From: Bacteroidaceae bacterium | GTDB taxonomy: Bacteria; Bacteroidota; Bacteroidia; Bacteroidales; Bacteroidaceae | Assembly (NCBI GenBank): GCA_017465905.1 | Contig: JAFTVE010000005.1 | Location: forward strand, 28,186 to 92,185 | DNA length: 64,000 nucleotides | Direction: 5' to 3' | Shown: positions 53,404 through 63,284 of the stretch, piece by piece | How positions within the stretch are numbered: the first letter of the stretch is position 1 | Layout of the letters: each line of letters starts with the position of its first letter | The notes under the pieces: model-generated | What the model saw: only the letters and a program-made list of their open reading frames with translations | Told to the model about the DNA's origin: nothing | Database searches by the model: none | Made by a program: the position numbers and the translations under genes

Positions 53404-54588
53404 CTATAATATATTTGCCAAATCAATCACTCTTCTTGCTTGCACATTGGCATTCTTGTATTTTAAGATATACTGTTGAGCCTCGGCCCCCAAACACTCC
53501 AATTCGGATTTATCTTTCTTCAACAATTCGTTCAATGTGTCATAATAGCCATCAATGGTTTCTTCATCAAATGAATACATATACGAATAATAATCTTCAG
53601 GAATAGCCTCTAGTCTAGTTGTAACCATAGGTGTACCAGAAACCATATATTCGATATTCTTTGAAGGAAATGAATATAAAGTATAATCAGCTCCTGTAAA
53701 TCGGGGATTCACAAGCAACATTGCTGCTTGTTCTGCATGTACTATTTCATCATTCTTTGCTTGTCCCCTGAAATCAATACGGCTATCTATTTTTGCATAT
53801 TCCTCTAATTTAACGCTAAATGGACCATGTCCATATATCACTAAACGAATATCGTCATATGGCAGTTTCATAAATGCCTGACATAAATAATCCAAACCAT
53901 ACATTTCAACCAAACCACCTGCATACAGAATATCACGAGTATTATTCTTCTGAATAGGAGATTTTTCCCCCATCATAGGATCTACTAAACCTTCCATTAC
54001 AATATAAGGTTTCTTTTGGGGGTTTAAGATTGCATCAGATAATTCTGATATATAAACAAAACCAGAAAAATACGCAATGGATTTCATGTGCAACTTACCC
54101 AATAAGCCCATTTCCTCATACTTCTTATGATTTTCTCCAACCATACCAGGCATATCCGTCACCCAACCAATACGACGAACACCAGCCAACCATGCCCCCC
54201 ATATAGTACCAATACAACGACATGGAATCAACACATCGCAAAGAACGACTCCATCTTTTCTATTCTTTATACCCCAAAAGAAAACATAAAAAAAGACATA
54301 TAATAACAAAAAGGTATGATATATCGCGGTTCTCTTAATATAAGGCACATAGTGATATGAAACGCCATCTACAGTTTCCGATTTTATTTTTTTATACTTG
54401 AAAGGAGCATACAGTGATGGTATTGGTAAATTTGATAAAACATCAACATTTACACCATTATCAATAAGACCTCCCTCCATCAACTTATAATACTTCTGTA
54501 TCGCAAACCCCATCGGGATTTGCTTCTCTGCATATAAGTAGTCTAATTGCCGATTACTAATCGATGAAGAAACCAATAAAACTTTCAT
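53404..54588 (-). CDS. Glycosyltransferase family 4 (II)
   Basis: A 394-residue GT-B protein: KVLLVSSSISNRQLDYLYAE start, DILYAGGLVEMYGLDYLCQA and IEYMVSGTPMVTTRLEAIPE are the donor-binding half. Hydrophobic stretch ~100-120 (TFLLLYVFFYVFFWG) suggests membrane association. It overlaps the polymerase gene by four bases (ATGA). Confidence 0.87.
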   Translation of the reverse strand: MKVLLVSSSISNRQLDYLYAEKQIPMGFAIQKYYKLMEGGLIDNGVNVDVLSNLPIPSLYAPFKYKKIKSETVDGVSYHYVPYIKRTAIYHTFLLLYVFFYVFFWGIKNRKDGVVLCDVLIPCRCIGTIWGAWLAGVRRIGWVTDMPGMVGENHKKYEEMGLLGKLHMKSIAYFSGFVYISELSDAILNPQKKPYIVMEGLVDPMMGEKSPIQKNNTRDILYAGGLVEMYGLDYLCQAFMKLPYDDIRLVIYGHGPFSVKLEEYAKIDSRIDFRGQAKNDEIVHAEQAAMLLVNPRFTGADYTLYSFPSKNIEYMVSGTPMVTTRLEAIPEDYYSYMYSFDEETIDGYYDTLNELLKKDKSELECLGAEAQQYILKYKNANVQARRVIDLANIL

Positions 54589-55814
54589 GATATTCTTTTA
54601 TAACCATTTAATCCTAAAATAATTGGATAAATCCAAGAAGGTGAAGATGGATATGAAGCCTGTATAAAAGTTAGAATAACTAATACTACAAGATATATAT
54701 TATATCTTCGACATCTACAATTAGAATAAGTAAAACTTCCCAACTTTATATAAAAGAACAAAAAAAACAGAGCTGAAACTAGACCATGTACAACAATATA
54801 GTATTTATATCCTGTTCCATTTATATTATCATGTGAAAATCCATCTTCTAAGCTATCACCTCCATTAATTTGTTTTACTCTGGCTAAACCTAAACCTAAC
54901 AAATTATTTCCATTTTTAAATCCATTCCTAAAATAACGTTCCGTAACATCGCTAGTACGATTGTTACCTACAATTCCTTTTTTTTCATCTGGTTGCAAAC
55001 GTTTAACAATCTTTTCATTTATAAGATTATCACCATCATTATAATTAATTGCGACAAGATAAAACAGACCTAGGCATAAAGCAAATCCTATATATTTAAC
55101 TATTTTTATACCATTAATACTCTGATATAAAATATACCCTACGACAAAAAGCAAATACCCTGCAAGAGAAAAACTTAATAATAAAGAATAAAGAAGTATT
55201 CTGTTATATCTCTTGCTAAAATCATATTTTACTGCATATAACATAAAAGACAACATAGCAGCCATATAGCCTGGTTCCAAAAAAACCGATGAAAAACGAA
55301 AAGACTCACCAAACGTTTTTAATGGCAATAAACAGAAACCATAATTAAAAAATGTATAATTCAAATTATCCTTATAAGATATCAAAAGACCAGGAATACG
55401 AACAACTTGCAAGAATAGATATTGCACTATACCTATTACCAATATCATAGACAAGATTTTAACAATAAAAGTCAAATGTTCTGCAGGATCATGCTTATCA
55501 CTTAACAACACCCACATAGGATAAATGGTCAAAAAACAGCCAAACAGACTCCCTATAGAAAACCGACTTACAGCCCAATATCCCATACAGTATAAGAAAA
55601 GAGCTGAAATTACCCTTTTTGATTTACTTAAGATTACCCCCCGATCTTTTTTATAAATGAAAGCAATCAAACAAAGTATAAATAAAGTCAAATAGCGGCT
55701 AAACTTTGACGCATCACATTGCCAAGTAATCCAAGCATGAGCGCCCCAAAGAATTTCAAATAAAATGGAAAATCTAAAAATGGCAACTATAATGGGGGAA
55801 ATTCTTATCTTCAT
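54585..55814 (-). CDS. Wzy-like polysaccharide polymerase
   Basis: A 409-residue integral membrane protein with about ten to twelve predicted helices and a large periplasmic loop (residues ~270-330, KRLQPDEKKGIVGNNRTSDV onward). The layout is that of Wzy/O-antigen-ligase-like proteins, which join lipid-linked repeat units in the periplasm. Sequence conservation in this family is low, so the call rests on topology and on the neighbouring flippase. It overlaps its neighbours by four bases at both ends. Confidence 0.78.
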   Translation of the reverse strand: MKIRISPIIVAIFRFSILFEILWGAHAWITWQCDASKFSRYLTLFILCLIAFIYKKDRGVILSKSKRVISALFLYCMGYWAVSRFSIGSLFGCFLTIYPMWVLLSDKHDPAEHLTFIVKILSMILVIGIVQYLFLQVVRIPGLLISYKDNLNYTFFNYGFCLLPLKTFGESFRFSSVFLEPGYMAAMLSFMLYAVKYDFSKRYNRILLYSLLLSFSLAGYLLFVVGYILYQSINGIKIVKYIGFALCLGLFYLVAINYNDGDNLINEKIVKRLQPDEKKGIVGNNRTSDVTERYFRNGFKNGNNLLGLGLARVKQINGGDSLEDGFSHDNINGTGYKYYIVVHGLVSALFFLFFYIKLGSFTYSNCRCRRYNIYLVVLVILTFIQASYPSSPSWIYPIILGLNGYKRIS

Positions 55815-56914
55815 CTTCTTGTTGCTAAATCAATATAGTTAATTGAATCCTTTATCATTATCTCTAACTTCATATTCACTTTATTATAATCAATAGCTGT
55901 AGAAGGACTATATAAATTCTCATGTGAAATCATTCTATCAGAAAGGCCGATAGAACTTAGTAGATTTACAGCTCTATCATCTATACTACCTCCTAAACTT
56001 AAAGTCACAAATTCTTTTTGAAATTTCACAGAGAATGCTGTTCCATGAAATGATGTCGTTACAACATACGATGCATGTAAAAAATACCCTAAAAACTCAT
56101 TGGGAGAAACAACTTTCAATATAGTTCCTTTACCTTTTTTATTATTAACTTTATTAGCGTTAGGTCGTACTTCAACAATCTCAAGACCTTTTTCTTTAGC
56201 AATTAAGTTTGCTAACTCCCATACTTTATCACTTTGCGGTACTGTATATATAAGAAGATAATCTTTAATTTTAGGTTCTACTGCAATTTCAGTCCATTTT
56301 TCCTCATTTAATAATAGTACAGGATCTAATACCACTCTTCCACAAGAGGGTTGTATTTCATTCAAATAACAACACAAAGATTTTTCCCTTGTAGATATAT
56401 ATTTAAAACGAGATATAATACCGCTAAAATACTCTCTATACTCATTAGTGCATAGACTAGGATTAGTGCTCGCAGCATAGGCTATTAAACTTGTACCTTC
56501 AACCTTAAAATTTCCAGAAAACATTTTATCTTCACCCTTAGTAAGTAAAGGATTCCATATCTGATCACTCCCAAAGAAAATACAATCATATCCTTGAGGA
56601 GGCAAACTATATTCCGTATATTGACACGAAGAAAGTGGGAGGTCATTTATAAACTTATCAAAAACGAGACAATGCTTTCTCTTTATACGAGCATTGCGTA
56701 AAAAACTGAAGATGTAACTTAATTTAGACACTAATGATAATTTTCGAAACCGATTTATCGAAAAAGAAGAATACTCCTCTTTAAAATAGGTCGGATAATA
56801 ATCAATAATTTCCACATCATAGCCCAATGACTGTAAAGTTTTTGATAGCGCATAACACTGAAGAACTGCCCCATAATTATGTGCTCTATGAAATGTTAAT
56901 ATACCTACTTTCAT
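55811..56914 (-). CDS. Polysaccharide pyruvyl transferase
   Basis: A 367-residue CsaB/WcaK-family enzyme that adds a pyruvate ketal to a sugar. The N-terminus MKVGILTFHRAHNYGAVLQC is diagnostic, followed by IFFGSDQIWNP and the C-terminal TTSFHGTAFSVKFQKEFVTL. The donor in characterised members is phosphoenolpyruvate. It predicts an acidic, pyruvylated repeat unit. It overlaps the polymerase gene. Confidence 0.92.
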   Translation of the reverse strand: MKVGILTFHRAHNYGAVLQCYALSKTLQSLGYDVEIIDYYPTYFKEEYSSFSINRFRKLSLVSKLSYIFSFLRNARIKRKHCLVFDKFINDLPLSSCQYTEYSLPPQGYDCIFFGSDQIWNPLLTKGEDKMFSGNFKVEGTSLIAYAASTNPSLCTNEYREYFSGIISRFKYISTREKSLCCYLNEIQPSCGRVVLDPVLLLNEEKWTEIAVEPKIKDYLLIYTVPQSDKVWELANLIAKEKGLEIVEVRPNANKVNNKKGKGTILKVVSPNEFLGYFLHASYVVTTSFHGTAFSVKFQKEFVTLSLGGSIDDRAVNLLSSIGLSDRMISHENLYSPSTAIDYNKVNMKLEIMIKDSINYIDLATRR

Positions 56915-56915
56915 A

Positions 56916-58445
56916 TTAAATACCTTTGACTCTTATTAGTGTCTTTTTTATACTTCTCTTGAAAAACAATCTCTCACCTTTATTGAGTCCTAGAAAAACA
57001 ATAAAAAACAAGGAAGACAAAACTGAAACGGCTGATACTAAAATTAAATTCATTACCCTATTATCAATATAACAGCTTACAACAAAAGGAGGGATAAATG
57101 ATAAAACACTAGTAATCAAAACCCTAGCATACACAGCTTTGAAAAAATGAGCAACATCAAGTCCTATTATTTTTTTTAATAAAAAAAGCCTTACAAATAA
57201 ACACAAATGACTAATTATTAAAGCCGTTATAAAAACCATTTCTGGCGGATAGCCACAACGCAAAAAAATATAGCTTATGGGTAAGTTCATCAAATTAAGG
57301 CCACCAACAAAAATTTGGTATTCTTTAATTTCACCAGTCGCAAGCATTGCGGTTATTAAGGGAGTTGATATAGATTCACTCATTGTTATTAAGAGCACTA
57401 ATACTATAAAATGACTCGTATATTCAGGATTCTGCCCTAACCATATGTGTACTATACAATCTACATTTAATATTATAGGAAGTGATAATATAAATAATAT
57501 AAAAAACGAAATTTTTGAACCTCTATAAAGAAGTGACATAAAATAGTCCTTTTCCCCTGAGGCATAAGATTTTGTTATTTGAGGATGCAGTGCTGTCGTA
57601 AAACTAGATAAGAAACCATTAACTGCAGAATTTACTTGATATGCAATTCCTCGCGCAGCATTTGCCGTAGGTCCACAAAATAGATTTATAACAATATTAC
57701 CCCCTTGATCCCTTAATAAACCTGCAGCAGCACCTATGAAATTCCAACCAGCAAAACCAAACATTTCTTTAACCAAGCTGCAATCCAATGACCATCTAAA
57801 TACGCATTCTGCAAAATTCCTCTTACAATATATTGTATATATTCCCCTTACAGATATAGATAACAAGCACAATGATAATGCATAAAAGATTAAAGTATCA
57901 ATTGGGGATTTTAAGACCAAATAAGCTATCAGTAATTTTGCAATACCCTCATACAAACCAATATATGCAAATGTATTCATTTTCTCATGAGCTATAATTG
58001 CAGCATTATAAGGTACACTGATAAGATTAATGACAAATGTTATAATTGACAGCTGAAAAACCCAATTAGCAGCTACTATACGCGACTCAGGTATAACTAT
58101 TTTAGTATTAAGGAACCAAAGCCCAATCGTTTCCACAAAAAGCAATACAATCAGTGCTAAAGAAAGTTGAATAATAATTGCGGAAGAGAAGACACTCGTT
58201 ATTCGCTGTTTATCACCTTTTCCCAATTCAAATGTAATAAAACGACTAATTGCAGCAGTTATCGAACCACTAATAATTGAGAACATAGATACAATACCAC
58301 CTACAACATTATAAATGCCATAATCCTCTACACCAAGAGCATTTAATAGCACTCTTGATGTATATAGATTTATTAACATTAAGAAAATCATTCTTAATGT
58401 CAATAACAAAGTATTCTTTGCGAGTCTTTTTGATTTATCCTCCAT
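56916..58445 (-). CDS. Wzx-type polysaccharide flippase
   Basis: From the Met at 58445 (an earlier Met at 58466 adds seven residues) the protein has 509 residues and about 12-14 membrane helices. The N-terminus KNTLLLTLRMIFLMLINLYT and VLLNALGVEDYGIYNVVGGI is typical of polysaccharide flippases of the MATE/MVF superfamily. It moves the undecaprenyl-linked repeat across the inner membrane. Adjacent polymerase and glycosyltransferases support Wzx/Wzy assembly. Confidence 0.92.
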   Translation of the reverse strand: MEDKSKRLAKNTLLLTLRMIFLMLINLYTSRVLLNALGVEDYGIYNVVGGIVSMFSIISGSITAAISRFITFELGKGDKQRITSVFSSAIIIQLSLALIVLLFVETIGLWFLNTKIVIPESRIVAANWVFQLSIITFVINLISVPYNAAIIAHEKMNTFAYIGLYEGIAKLLIAYLVLKSPIDTLIFYALSLCLLSISVRGIYTIYCKRNFAECVFRWSLDCSLVKEMFGFAGWNFIGAAAGLLRDQGGNIVINLFCGPTANAARGIAYQVNSAVNGFLSSFTTALHPQITKSYASGEKDYFMSLLYRGSKISFFILFILSLPIILNVDCIVHIWLGQNPEYTSHFIVLVLLITMSESISTPLITAMLATGEIKEYQIFVGGLNLMNLPISYIFLRCGYPPEMVFITALIISHLCLFVRLFLLKKIIGLDVAHFFKAVYARVLITSVLSFIPPFVVSCYIDNRVMNLILVSAVSVLSSLFFIVFLGLNKGERLFFKRSIKKTLIRVKGI

Positions 58446-58470
58446 TACAATATTATTAGTATACACAAAT

Positions 58471-59427
58471 CTATTTTTCTTCTATTTCAATTTTTGAATA
58501 AGAAGAAATTCGTTCAATAAACCTTTTATAATTATTAAATTCCCGATCTGCCGAATCGTCTCGCCAAACAAAACATCCTATATTATAATCTGAGATATAT
58601 CGATTTAGCGATTTATAACCATATAAGGGTAGAATTATTTTTTTTACTAATGGAACAAAAGGTTTCTTTGTATAAAGATGAATCAAATGAAAAATTTTCA
58701 TTAATAATTTTACATACAATTTATATTGAATTGTTGTATATGTACTACCTAAGTTATTTGCAGGCCCTTCTTGCGTTTTATTCCGCTCCGCCTTTATGTC
58801 TTTTGCTTTTTTGATTAAAAGAGCGGGGTCACCTATTTTTTTACACAAATATACTCTCAAGATACAACCTTTTATATTTCCTTTTAACACGGAACTTCTA
58901 TGCCCATATTGCATTTCATCCCTAGAAATATATACAACTCTATTATCTATATAGTAATCAACACCTATAACCAAATCAGATGTCAAACACCCAAAACAAC
59001 CAGCATTATTAATTGCTGCACCAGCAATTGTACCAGGAAGACCTATAAACCCATAGAATCCATCTATACCATTCTCATTACAATACATAGACAGTTTCTT
59101 CATATTGACGCCTGCATCACAGACTATACGTTTCTCCTCAACATACCAATTGTTACAAGCAGTCGTAGATATTACAGCCTCATAGACTTTTTCATTCGAG
59201 AATAAAATATTTGATGTATGCCCTACAACTATAATTTCTTGTACATTCCCTATCTTCAGAATATTTATCGCCCGTATTAGTTCCTCTACATTTCTAGGTT
59301 TAATGTAGAAAGAGACATTTCCACCTCGATGAACCCATGTCTTCTTACTCAATAAAACATCTGCCTCATATGGAATAGAAGCATCATTTAAGCTACTTGA
59401 GATTTGCGCTTTATATTTTTCGTCCAT
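58471..59427 (-). CDS. MurB-like FAD-binding protein in the polysaccharide locus
   Basis: A 318-residue relative of UDP-N-acetylenolpyruvoylglucosamine reductase (MurB). FAD-binding segments are VGHTSNILF (68-76) and GLPGTIAGAAINNAGCFG (129-146). YGHRSSVLKG (174-183) and the GSxF-like LGSTYTT (226-232) mark the catalytic region, and the C-terminus ends like MurB (IGCFVWRDDSADREF, IEIEE). It is diverged, AT-rich and lies between capG and the flippase, so it is unlikely to be the housekeeping MurB. It may reduce an enolpyruvyl or related sugar nucleotide for the polymer; that is inference. Confidence 0.82.
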   Translation of the reverse strand: MDEKYKAQISSSLNDASIPYEADVLLSKKTWVHRGGNVSFYIKPRNVEELIRAINILKIGNVQEIIVVGHTSNILFSNEKVYEAVISTTACNNWYVEEKRIVCDAGVNMKKLSMYCNENGIDGFYGFIGLPGTIAGAAINNAGCFGCLTSDLVIGVDYYIDNRVVYISRDEMQYGHRSSVLKGNIKGCILRVYLCKKIGDPALLIKKAKDIKAERNKTQEGPANNLGSTYTTIQYKLYVKLLMKIFHLIHLYTKKPFVPLVKKIILPLYGYKSLNRYISDYNIGCFVWRDDSADREFNNYKRFIERISSYSKIEIEEK

Positions 59428-59476
59428 TATATATGAGTTAATAAAACATTAGGAACTTATTTCTTAATTTTATAAA

Positions 59477-60604
59477 TTATAACTTCCTCCAAACCATCTT
59501 ATTAATGATTCCAGTATAACTCTGAATAAGTTTTACTACCTTAGTAGATACATTATCATCCACATAAGCAGGGACATCGCAAGCGTCATCACCATTCTTA
59601 TGCATCTCTACGGCCATATTCACAGCTTGCAACACTTGCTCCGACGAGATGGAACCAATAGTAAATACGCCCTTATCCATCGCCTCAGGACGCTCCGTAG
59701 AAGTACGTACTGACACAGCAGGAAAGTGGAAGTAAGCGCTTTCCTCAGGTACAGTACCACTATCAGATACTACACAGAAAGCATGCTGTTGCAAATGGTT
59801 GTAATCAAAGAATCCAAGAGGTTGTGACTGGATGACACGAGGGTCAAACTTGAAGCCACGCTGCTCAATAAACTTTCTTGAACGTGGATGACAACTATAG
59901 AGAATGGGCATATCGTAATACTCGGCCATGGCATTCACCGCATTCATCAGCGAGAAGAAGTTACTCTCAATGTCGATATTCTCCTCGCGGTGCGCGCTGA
60001 GCAGAATGTAACGCCCCTTTTCCAGTCCAAGGCGCTCAAGAACATCGCTCCTGTCAATATCCGCCTGGCTCTCCTTGAGAACCTCCGCCATAGGCGACCC
60101 CACAACATAAGTATATTCAGGCTTTACACCGGAATCCAATATATATCGGCGCGCATGCTCACTGTAGCAAAGGTTAACATCGCTGGTAACATCTACAATG
60201 CGGCGTATAACCTCCTCCGGCAGATTCTCGTCCTTGCATCGGTTACCTGCCTCCATGTGGAAAATGGGAATTTTCAAGCGTTTGGCCGCAATGATAGAAA
60301 GACAACTGTTCGTGTCACCAAGCACGATTACAGCATCGGGCTGCACCTCAGCCATCAGGTTATAAGCCTTTGAAATGACATTACCCATTGTCTCGCCGAT
60401 ATTGTTGCCCACAACACCAAGGTAATAATCGGGCTCACGCAGACCAAGATCCTTGAAGAATACCTCGTTAAGAGTATAATCATAATTCTGTCCTGTGTGC
60501 ACAAGCACATGGTCGAAATACTTGTCACTCTTCTTTATTATTGCCGACATCTTGATAATCTCAGGACGCGTGCCGACAATCGTCATCAATTTAAGCTTTT
60601 TCAT
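59477..60604 (-). CDS. capG: Non-hydrolysing UDP-GlcNAc 2-epimerase family (CapG/WecB)
   Basis: A 375-residue GT-B-fold epimerase. KLMTIVGTRPEIIKMSAIIK, HTGQNYDYTLNEVFF, SAHREENID and SDSGTVPEESAYF are the family motifs. With capE and the two CapF-like genes immediately upstream, it most likely acts as CapG, converting UDP-N-acetyl-L-pneumosamine (6-deoxy-talosamine) to UDP-N-acetyl-L-fucosamine; the alternative is UDP-ManNAc formation. This gene, like the other sugar-nucleotide genes, is less AT-rich than the glycosyltransferase block downstream. Confidence 0.9.
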   Translation of the reverse strand: MKKLKLMTIVGTRPEIIKMSAIIKKSDKYFDHVLVHTGQNYDYTLNEVFFKDLGLREPDYYLGVVGNNIGETMGNVISKAYNLMAEVQPDAVIVLGDTNSCLSIIAAKRLKIPIFHMEAGNRCKDENLPEEVIRRIVDVTSDVNLCYSEHARRYILDSGVKPEYTYVVGSPMAEVLKESQADIDRSDVLERLGLEKGRYILLSAHREENIDIESNFFSLMNAVNAMAEYYDMPILYSCHPRSRKFIEQRGFKFDPRVIQSQPLGFFDYNHLQQHAFCVVSDSGTVPEESAYFHFPAVSVRTSTERPEAMDKGVFTIGSISSEQVLQAVNMAVEMHKNGDDACDVPAYVDDNVSTKVVKLIQSYTGIINKMVWRKL

Positions 60605-60626
60605 ATAGTTGGTGTTTTTTTGTTAT

Positions 60627-61481
60627 TTATTTGAAATAATGCGGATAGAGTTCCTTGTGCGCATATACCCAATCCCTCATCTCCTTTACCTGCTGCTCAT
60701 ACGACGGCACCACAAACGAGAAGTCCTCGCGCCTGTGACGCAAAGACTTGTCAAGCTGCAGCCTGTCATTAGGCTGAATATCAATATCCCCATCGCGGAA
60801 ATATCTGTTGAACAGACGCAGAAGCTCGAACTTGTTGATACTCTCGTTATTTACAAGGTTATAAAGCCCTGTAAGATTCTCCTTTATAGCCTGTTCCATA
60901 GCCTTGGCAAGAGTAAGCGTCGTTACACCTGTCCAAATAGCACCCGTGTACCCCCCGACAGTCCCACTCTGCTTCATGAACCAGTTGAAAAGACCTATAC
61001 CTTTCTCATTAGGGTCAGGTCCGATTATAGAATTGCGGAAAGTGAGATTCTTCTCATCGTTCACCTCTCCTATCGCCTTGCTGCGGTCATAGAAAGTCCT
61101 TCCGTCGGGGAAACTGTCTTCAAAGTATGGTCCTGTGTTGCCGGCAAATACGCAGTCGGTACTCATGTGTATGAGTCTTGCTTTTTTATTGCGAAGTGTA
61201 TCGGCTACAAAATGAGGTAAAAAACCATTCAAGAACACAGCTGCCGACCTGTTCTCCTCGGCAAACTGATTCAGAATTCCTATGCAGTTTATCACAACAT
61301 CGTAGTCGTCGCTCTCAAGTGCTGCTTTAATGTCAGCGACATTCATTGCATCACCAAGCACATTTTTGCAATAATCAATTGGTCGACGTGTAAAACCTGT
61401 TACATCGTAACCCTTCTCCTTGAAGTATAGGGTTATTATGTGTCCGGCCATGCCACTTGCTCCTAATATCAATATCTTCAT
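60627..61481 (-). CDS. CapF-like SDR reductase (reductase half of a split CapF)
   Basis: From MKILILG at 61481 (earlier Met at 61517 is less likely) the protein has 284 residues. It has the Rossmann NAD(P) motif GASGMAGHI, HMSTDCVFAG, and the catalytic Y-x3-K in TFYDRSKAIGE. It resembles RmlD and the N-terminal domain of CapF, which reduces the 4-keto sugar in UDP-L-FucNAc synthesis. The cupin half of CapF is encoded by the next gene upstream (61499-61927), 17 bases away. Confidence 0.85.
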   Translation of the reverse strand: MKILILGASGMAGHIITLYFKEKGYDVTGFTRRPIDYCKNVLGDAMNVADIKAALESDDYDVVINCIGILNQFAEENRSAAVFLNGFLPHFVADTLRNKKARLIHMSTDCVFAGNTGPYFEDSFPDGRTFYDRSKAIGEVNDEKNLTFRNSIIGPDPNEKGIGLFNWFMKQSGTVGGYTGAIWTGVTTLTLAKAMEQAIKENLTGLYNLVNNESINKFELLRLFNRYFRDGDIDIQPNDRLQLDKSLRHRREDFSFVVPSYEQQVKEMRDWVYAHKELYPHYFK

Positions 61482-61498
61482 ATTCTGATATTTTTCTG

Positions 61499-61927
61499 TT
61501 ATTCCCATTGGTACCACATACTCTTGTCGTATCTCCAGCTGTCACCGAGTGCTTCCGGCAGCGTTTTGTCCGAAAACACCTGCATTATAGCACCATCCTC
61601 CTCTGCCTTCAGACAGTTGGCATAGCCCGCCGGAACACAAACAATCTTGCTGTCATTTTCATCAAGATGGAATACCTCAGCCTTTAGATTAGGTGACGGG
61701 GTGTCCCAATCGTCCACTTTGACTAAAGCAACCGAAAAACGACCTTTTACACAGTAGAACCATTTGCGCTCGTGCTGATGGGCGTGCCATCCGCGAATCA
61801 CCGATGCGTCGGGGTGGTGTATAATATATGTACGCTTGACCCCCTCGAAGTGAAATTCATTGAGCGAACTTATCTGTCCCCGCTCGTCACGGAACACCTC
61901 ACCCTGTATGACTTTAATTTCTGACAT
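61499..61927 (-). CDS. Cupin sugar-nucleotide epimerase (cupin half of a split CapF)
   Basis: From the Met at 61927 (MSEIKVIQG; the longer frame to 61993 overlaps capE) the protein has 142 residues, one cupin domain. HPDASVIRGWHAHQHERKWF and YCVKGRFSVALVKVDDWDTP give the metal-binding histidines, and VCVPAGYANCLKAEEDGAIM the second motif. It matches dTDP-4-dehydrorhamnose 3,5-epimerase-related proteins and the C-terminal domain of CapF, which epimerises C3. It lies between capE and the SDR gene. Confidence 0.83.
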   Translation of the reverse strand: MSEIKVIQGEVFRDERGQISSLNEFHFEGVKRTYIIHHPDASVIRGWHAHQHERKWFYCVKGRFSVALVKVDDWDTPSPNLKAEVFHLDENDSKIVCVPAGYANCLKAEEDGAIMQVFSDKTLPEALGDSWRYDKSMWYQWE

Positions 61928-61946
61928 GGCTGAAACTGATTGGGAG

Positions 61947-63038
61947 TTACTCCGAACGTATTTCTTTTGCCTTTGAACGTGGCTGTAAGCCAAGGTCCTC
62001 GCGTATAAAGCGGAGTTTCAGGAGCAGTTCCTTCATGCCCTCAACATCCAAGCGACGTGTATTGTGGCTGTGGTAATCCTCTATTTTGGAAACCTCTTCA
62101 TTTCCTTCTGTAAAGAATTTGTCATAGTTCAAATCGCGTGTATCGCATGGAATACGGTAGTAATCACCCATATCAATCGCCTTAGCCATCTCCTCGCGAG
62201 TTACAAGTGTTTCATACAGCTTCTCACCATGACGTGTACCAATAACGCGTACTTCAGTTTCACCATACTTAGGATTCACTTGCGCATAAGTTTCCTTCAA
62301 TGCCTGTGCCAACACATCGAGTGTAGCAGCCGGTGCCTTCTGTACAAAGAGATCTCCATTTTCACCATGAGTAAACGCATAAATTACAAGATCTACAGCA
62401 TCATCAAGCGTCATCATGAAACGAGTCATGTTGGGATCAGTGATGGTGATGGGCTTGCCTTGCTCAATCTGCTCTACCCAGAGAGGAATTACAGAACCGC
62501 GGCTGGCCATCACATTACCATAGCGTGTGCAACAGATGGTCGTCTTAGCACCTTGACCAAGTTCACGCCCTTTAGCAGTAGCCACCTTCTCCATCAGTGC
62601 CTTCGAGATGCCCATGGCATTGATAGGATATGCAGCCTTATCGGTTGAGAGCACTACCACATTCTTTACTTCGTTCTCGATAGCAGAGAGCAATACGTTG
62701 TGAGTACCTATTACGTTGGTCATAGTAGCCTCCATGGGGAAGAACTCACATGAGGGGACCTGTTTGAGAGCAGCTGCTGCAAACACGTAGTCAACACCAC
62801 GCATAGCTACGTCTACCGACTCACGGTTACGAACGTTACCTATATAGAATTTCACCTTTGCAGCAACATCAGGATATTGAGCCTGCAAATGATGACGCAT
62901 ATCATCTTGCTTTTTTTCATCACGTGAAAAAATACGAATCTCCTTGATATCACTGCTAAGGAAACGACGAAGCACAGCGTTACCAAACGAACCTGTACCG
63001 CCTGTAATCAACAGGACTTTGTCTTTAAAAACTGACAT
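61947..63038 (-). CDS. capE: UDP-GlcNAc 4,6-dehydratase/5-epimerase (CapE/FnlA)
   Basis: A 363-residue SDR of the CapE/FnlA/WbjB group, the first step to UDP-N-acetyl-L-fucosamine. The glycine-rich LLITGGTGSFGNAVLRRFLS, IRIFSRDEKKQDDMRHHL, and STDKAAYPINAMGISKALME with the family's non-classical M-x3-K active site are seen. It is the first gene of the minus-strand cluster. Compared with PglF-type dehydratases it has no membrane helices. The 960 bp upstream hold no other gene. Confidence 0.92.
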   Translation of the reverse strand: MSVFKDKVLLITGGTGSFGNAVLRRFLSSDIKEIRIFSRDEKKQDDMRHHLQAQYPDVAAKVKFYIGNVRNRESVDVAMRGVDYVFAAAALKQVPSCEFFPMEATMTNVIGTHNVLLSAIENEVKNVVVLSTDKAAYPINAMGISKALMEKVATAKGRELGQGAKTTICCTRYGNVMASRGSVIPLWVEQIEQGKPITITDPNMTRFMMTLDDAVDLVIYAFTHGENGDLFVQKAPAATLDVLAQALKETYAQVNPKYGETEVRVIGTRHGEKLYETLVTREEMAKAIDMGDYYRIPCDTRDLNYDKFFTEGNEEVSKIEDYHSHNTRRLDVEGMKELLLKLRFIREDLGLQPRSKAKEIRSE

Positions 63039-63284
63039 AATAGTTTATATTTAAGTTTATTATTTGCAGAATAGGACAGCACGAGTGCTGTACGATGACG
63101 AAAACGAAGACGATAACGAGAAGCACAAAGTGCGAGAGTCGAATTACGATGGTCGAATTTCGGGGTTCGAGAGGGCAGCCAAAGGCTGGACGATAACGTT
63201 AACGATGACGAAAACCCTATATAATTTACCATTGGACAATTTACAATGTACAATTTAGAGAGCAGCTGCGTACACCTGTACAGG

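Noticed and set aside
49262-63038. UpxY/UpxZ-type antitermination genes typical of Bacteroides capsule loci
   Set aside because: No such gene is seen at the 5' end of the cluster inside the window; they may lie elsewhere or be absent.
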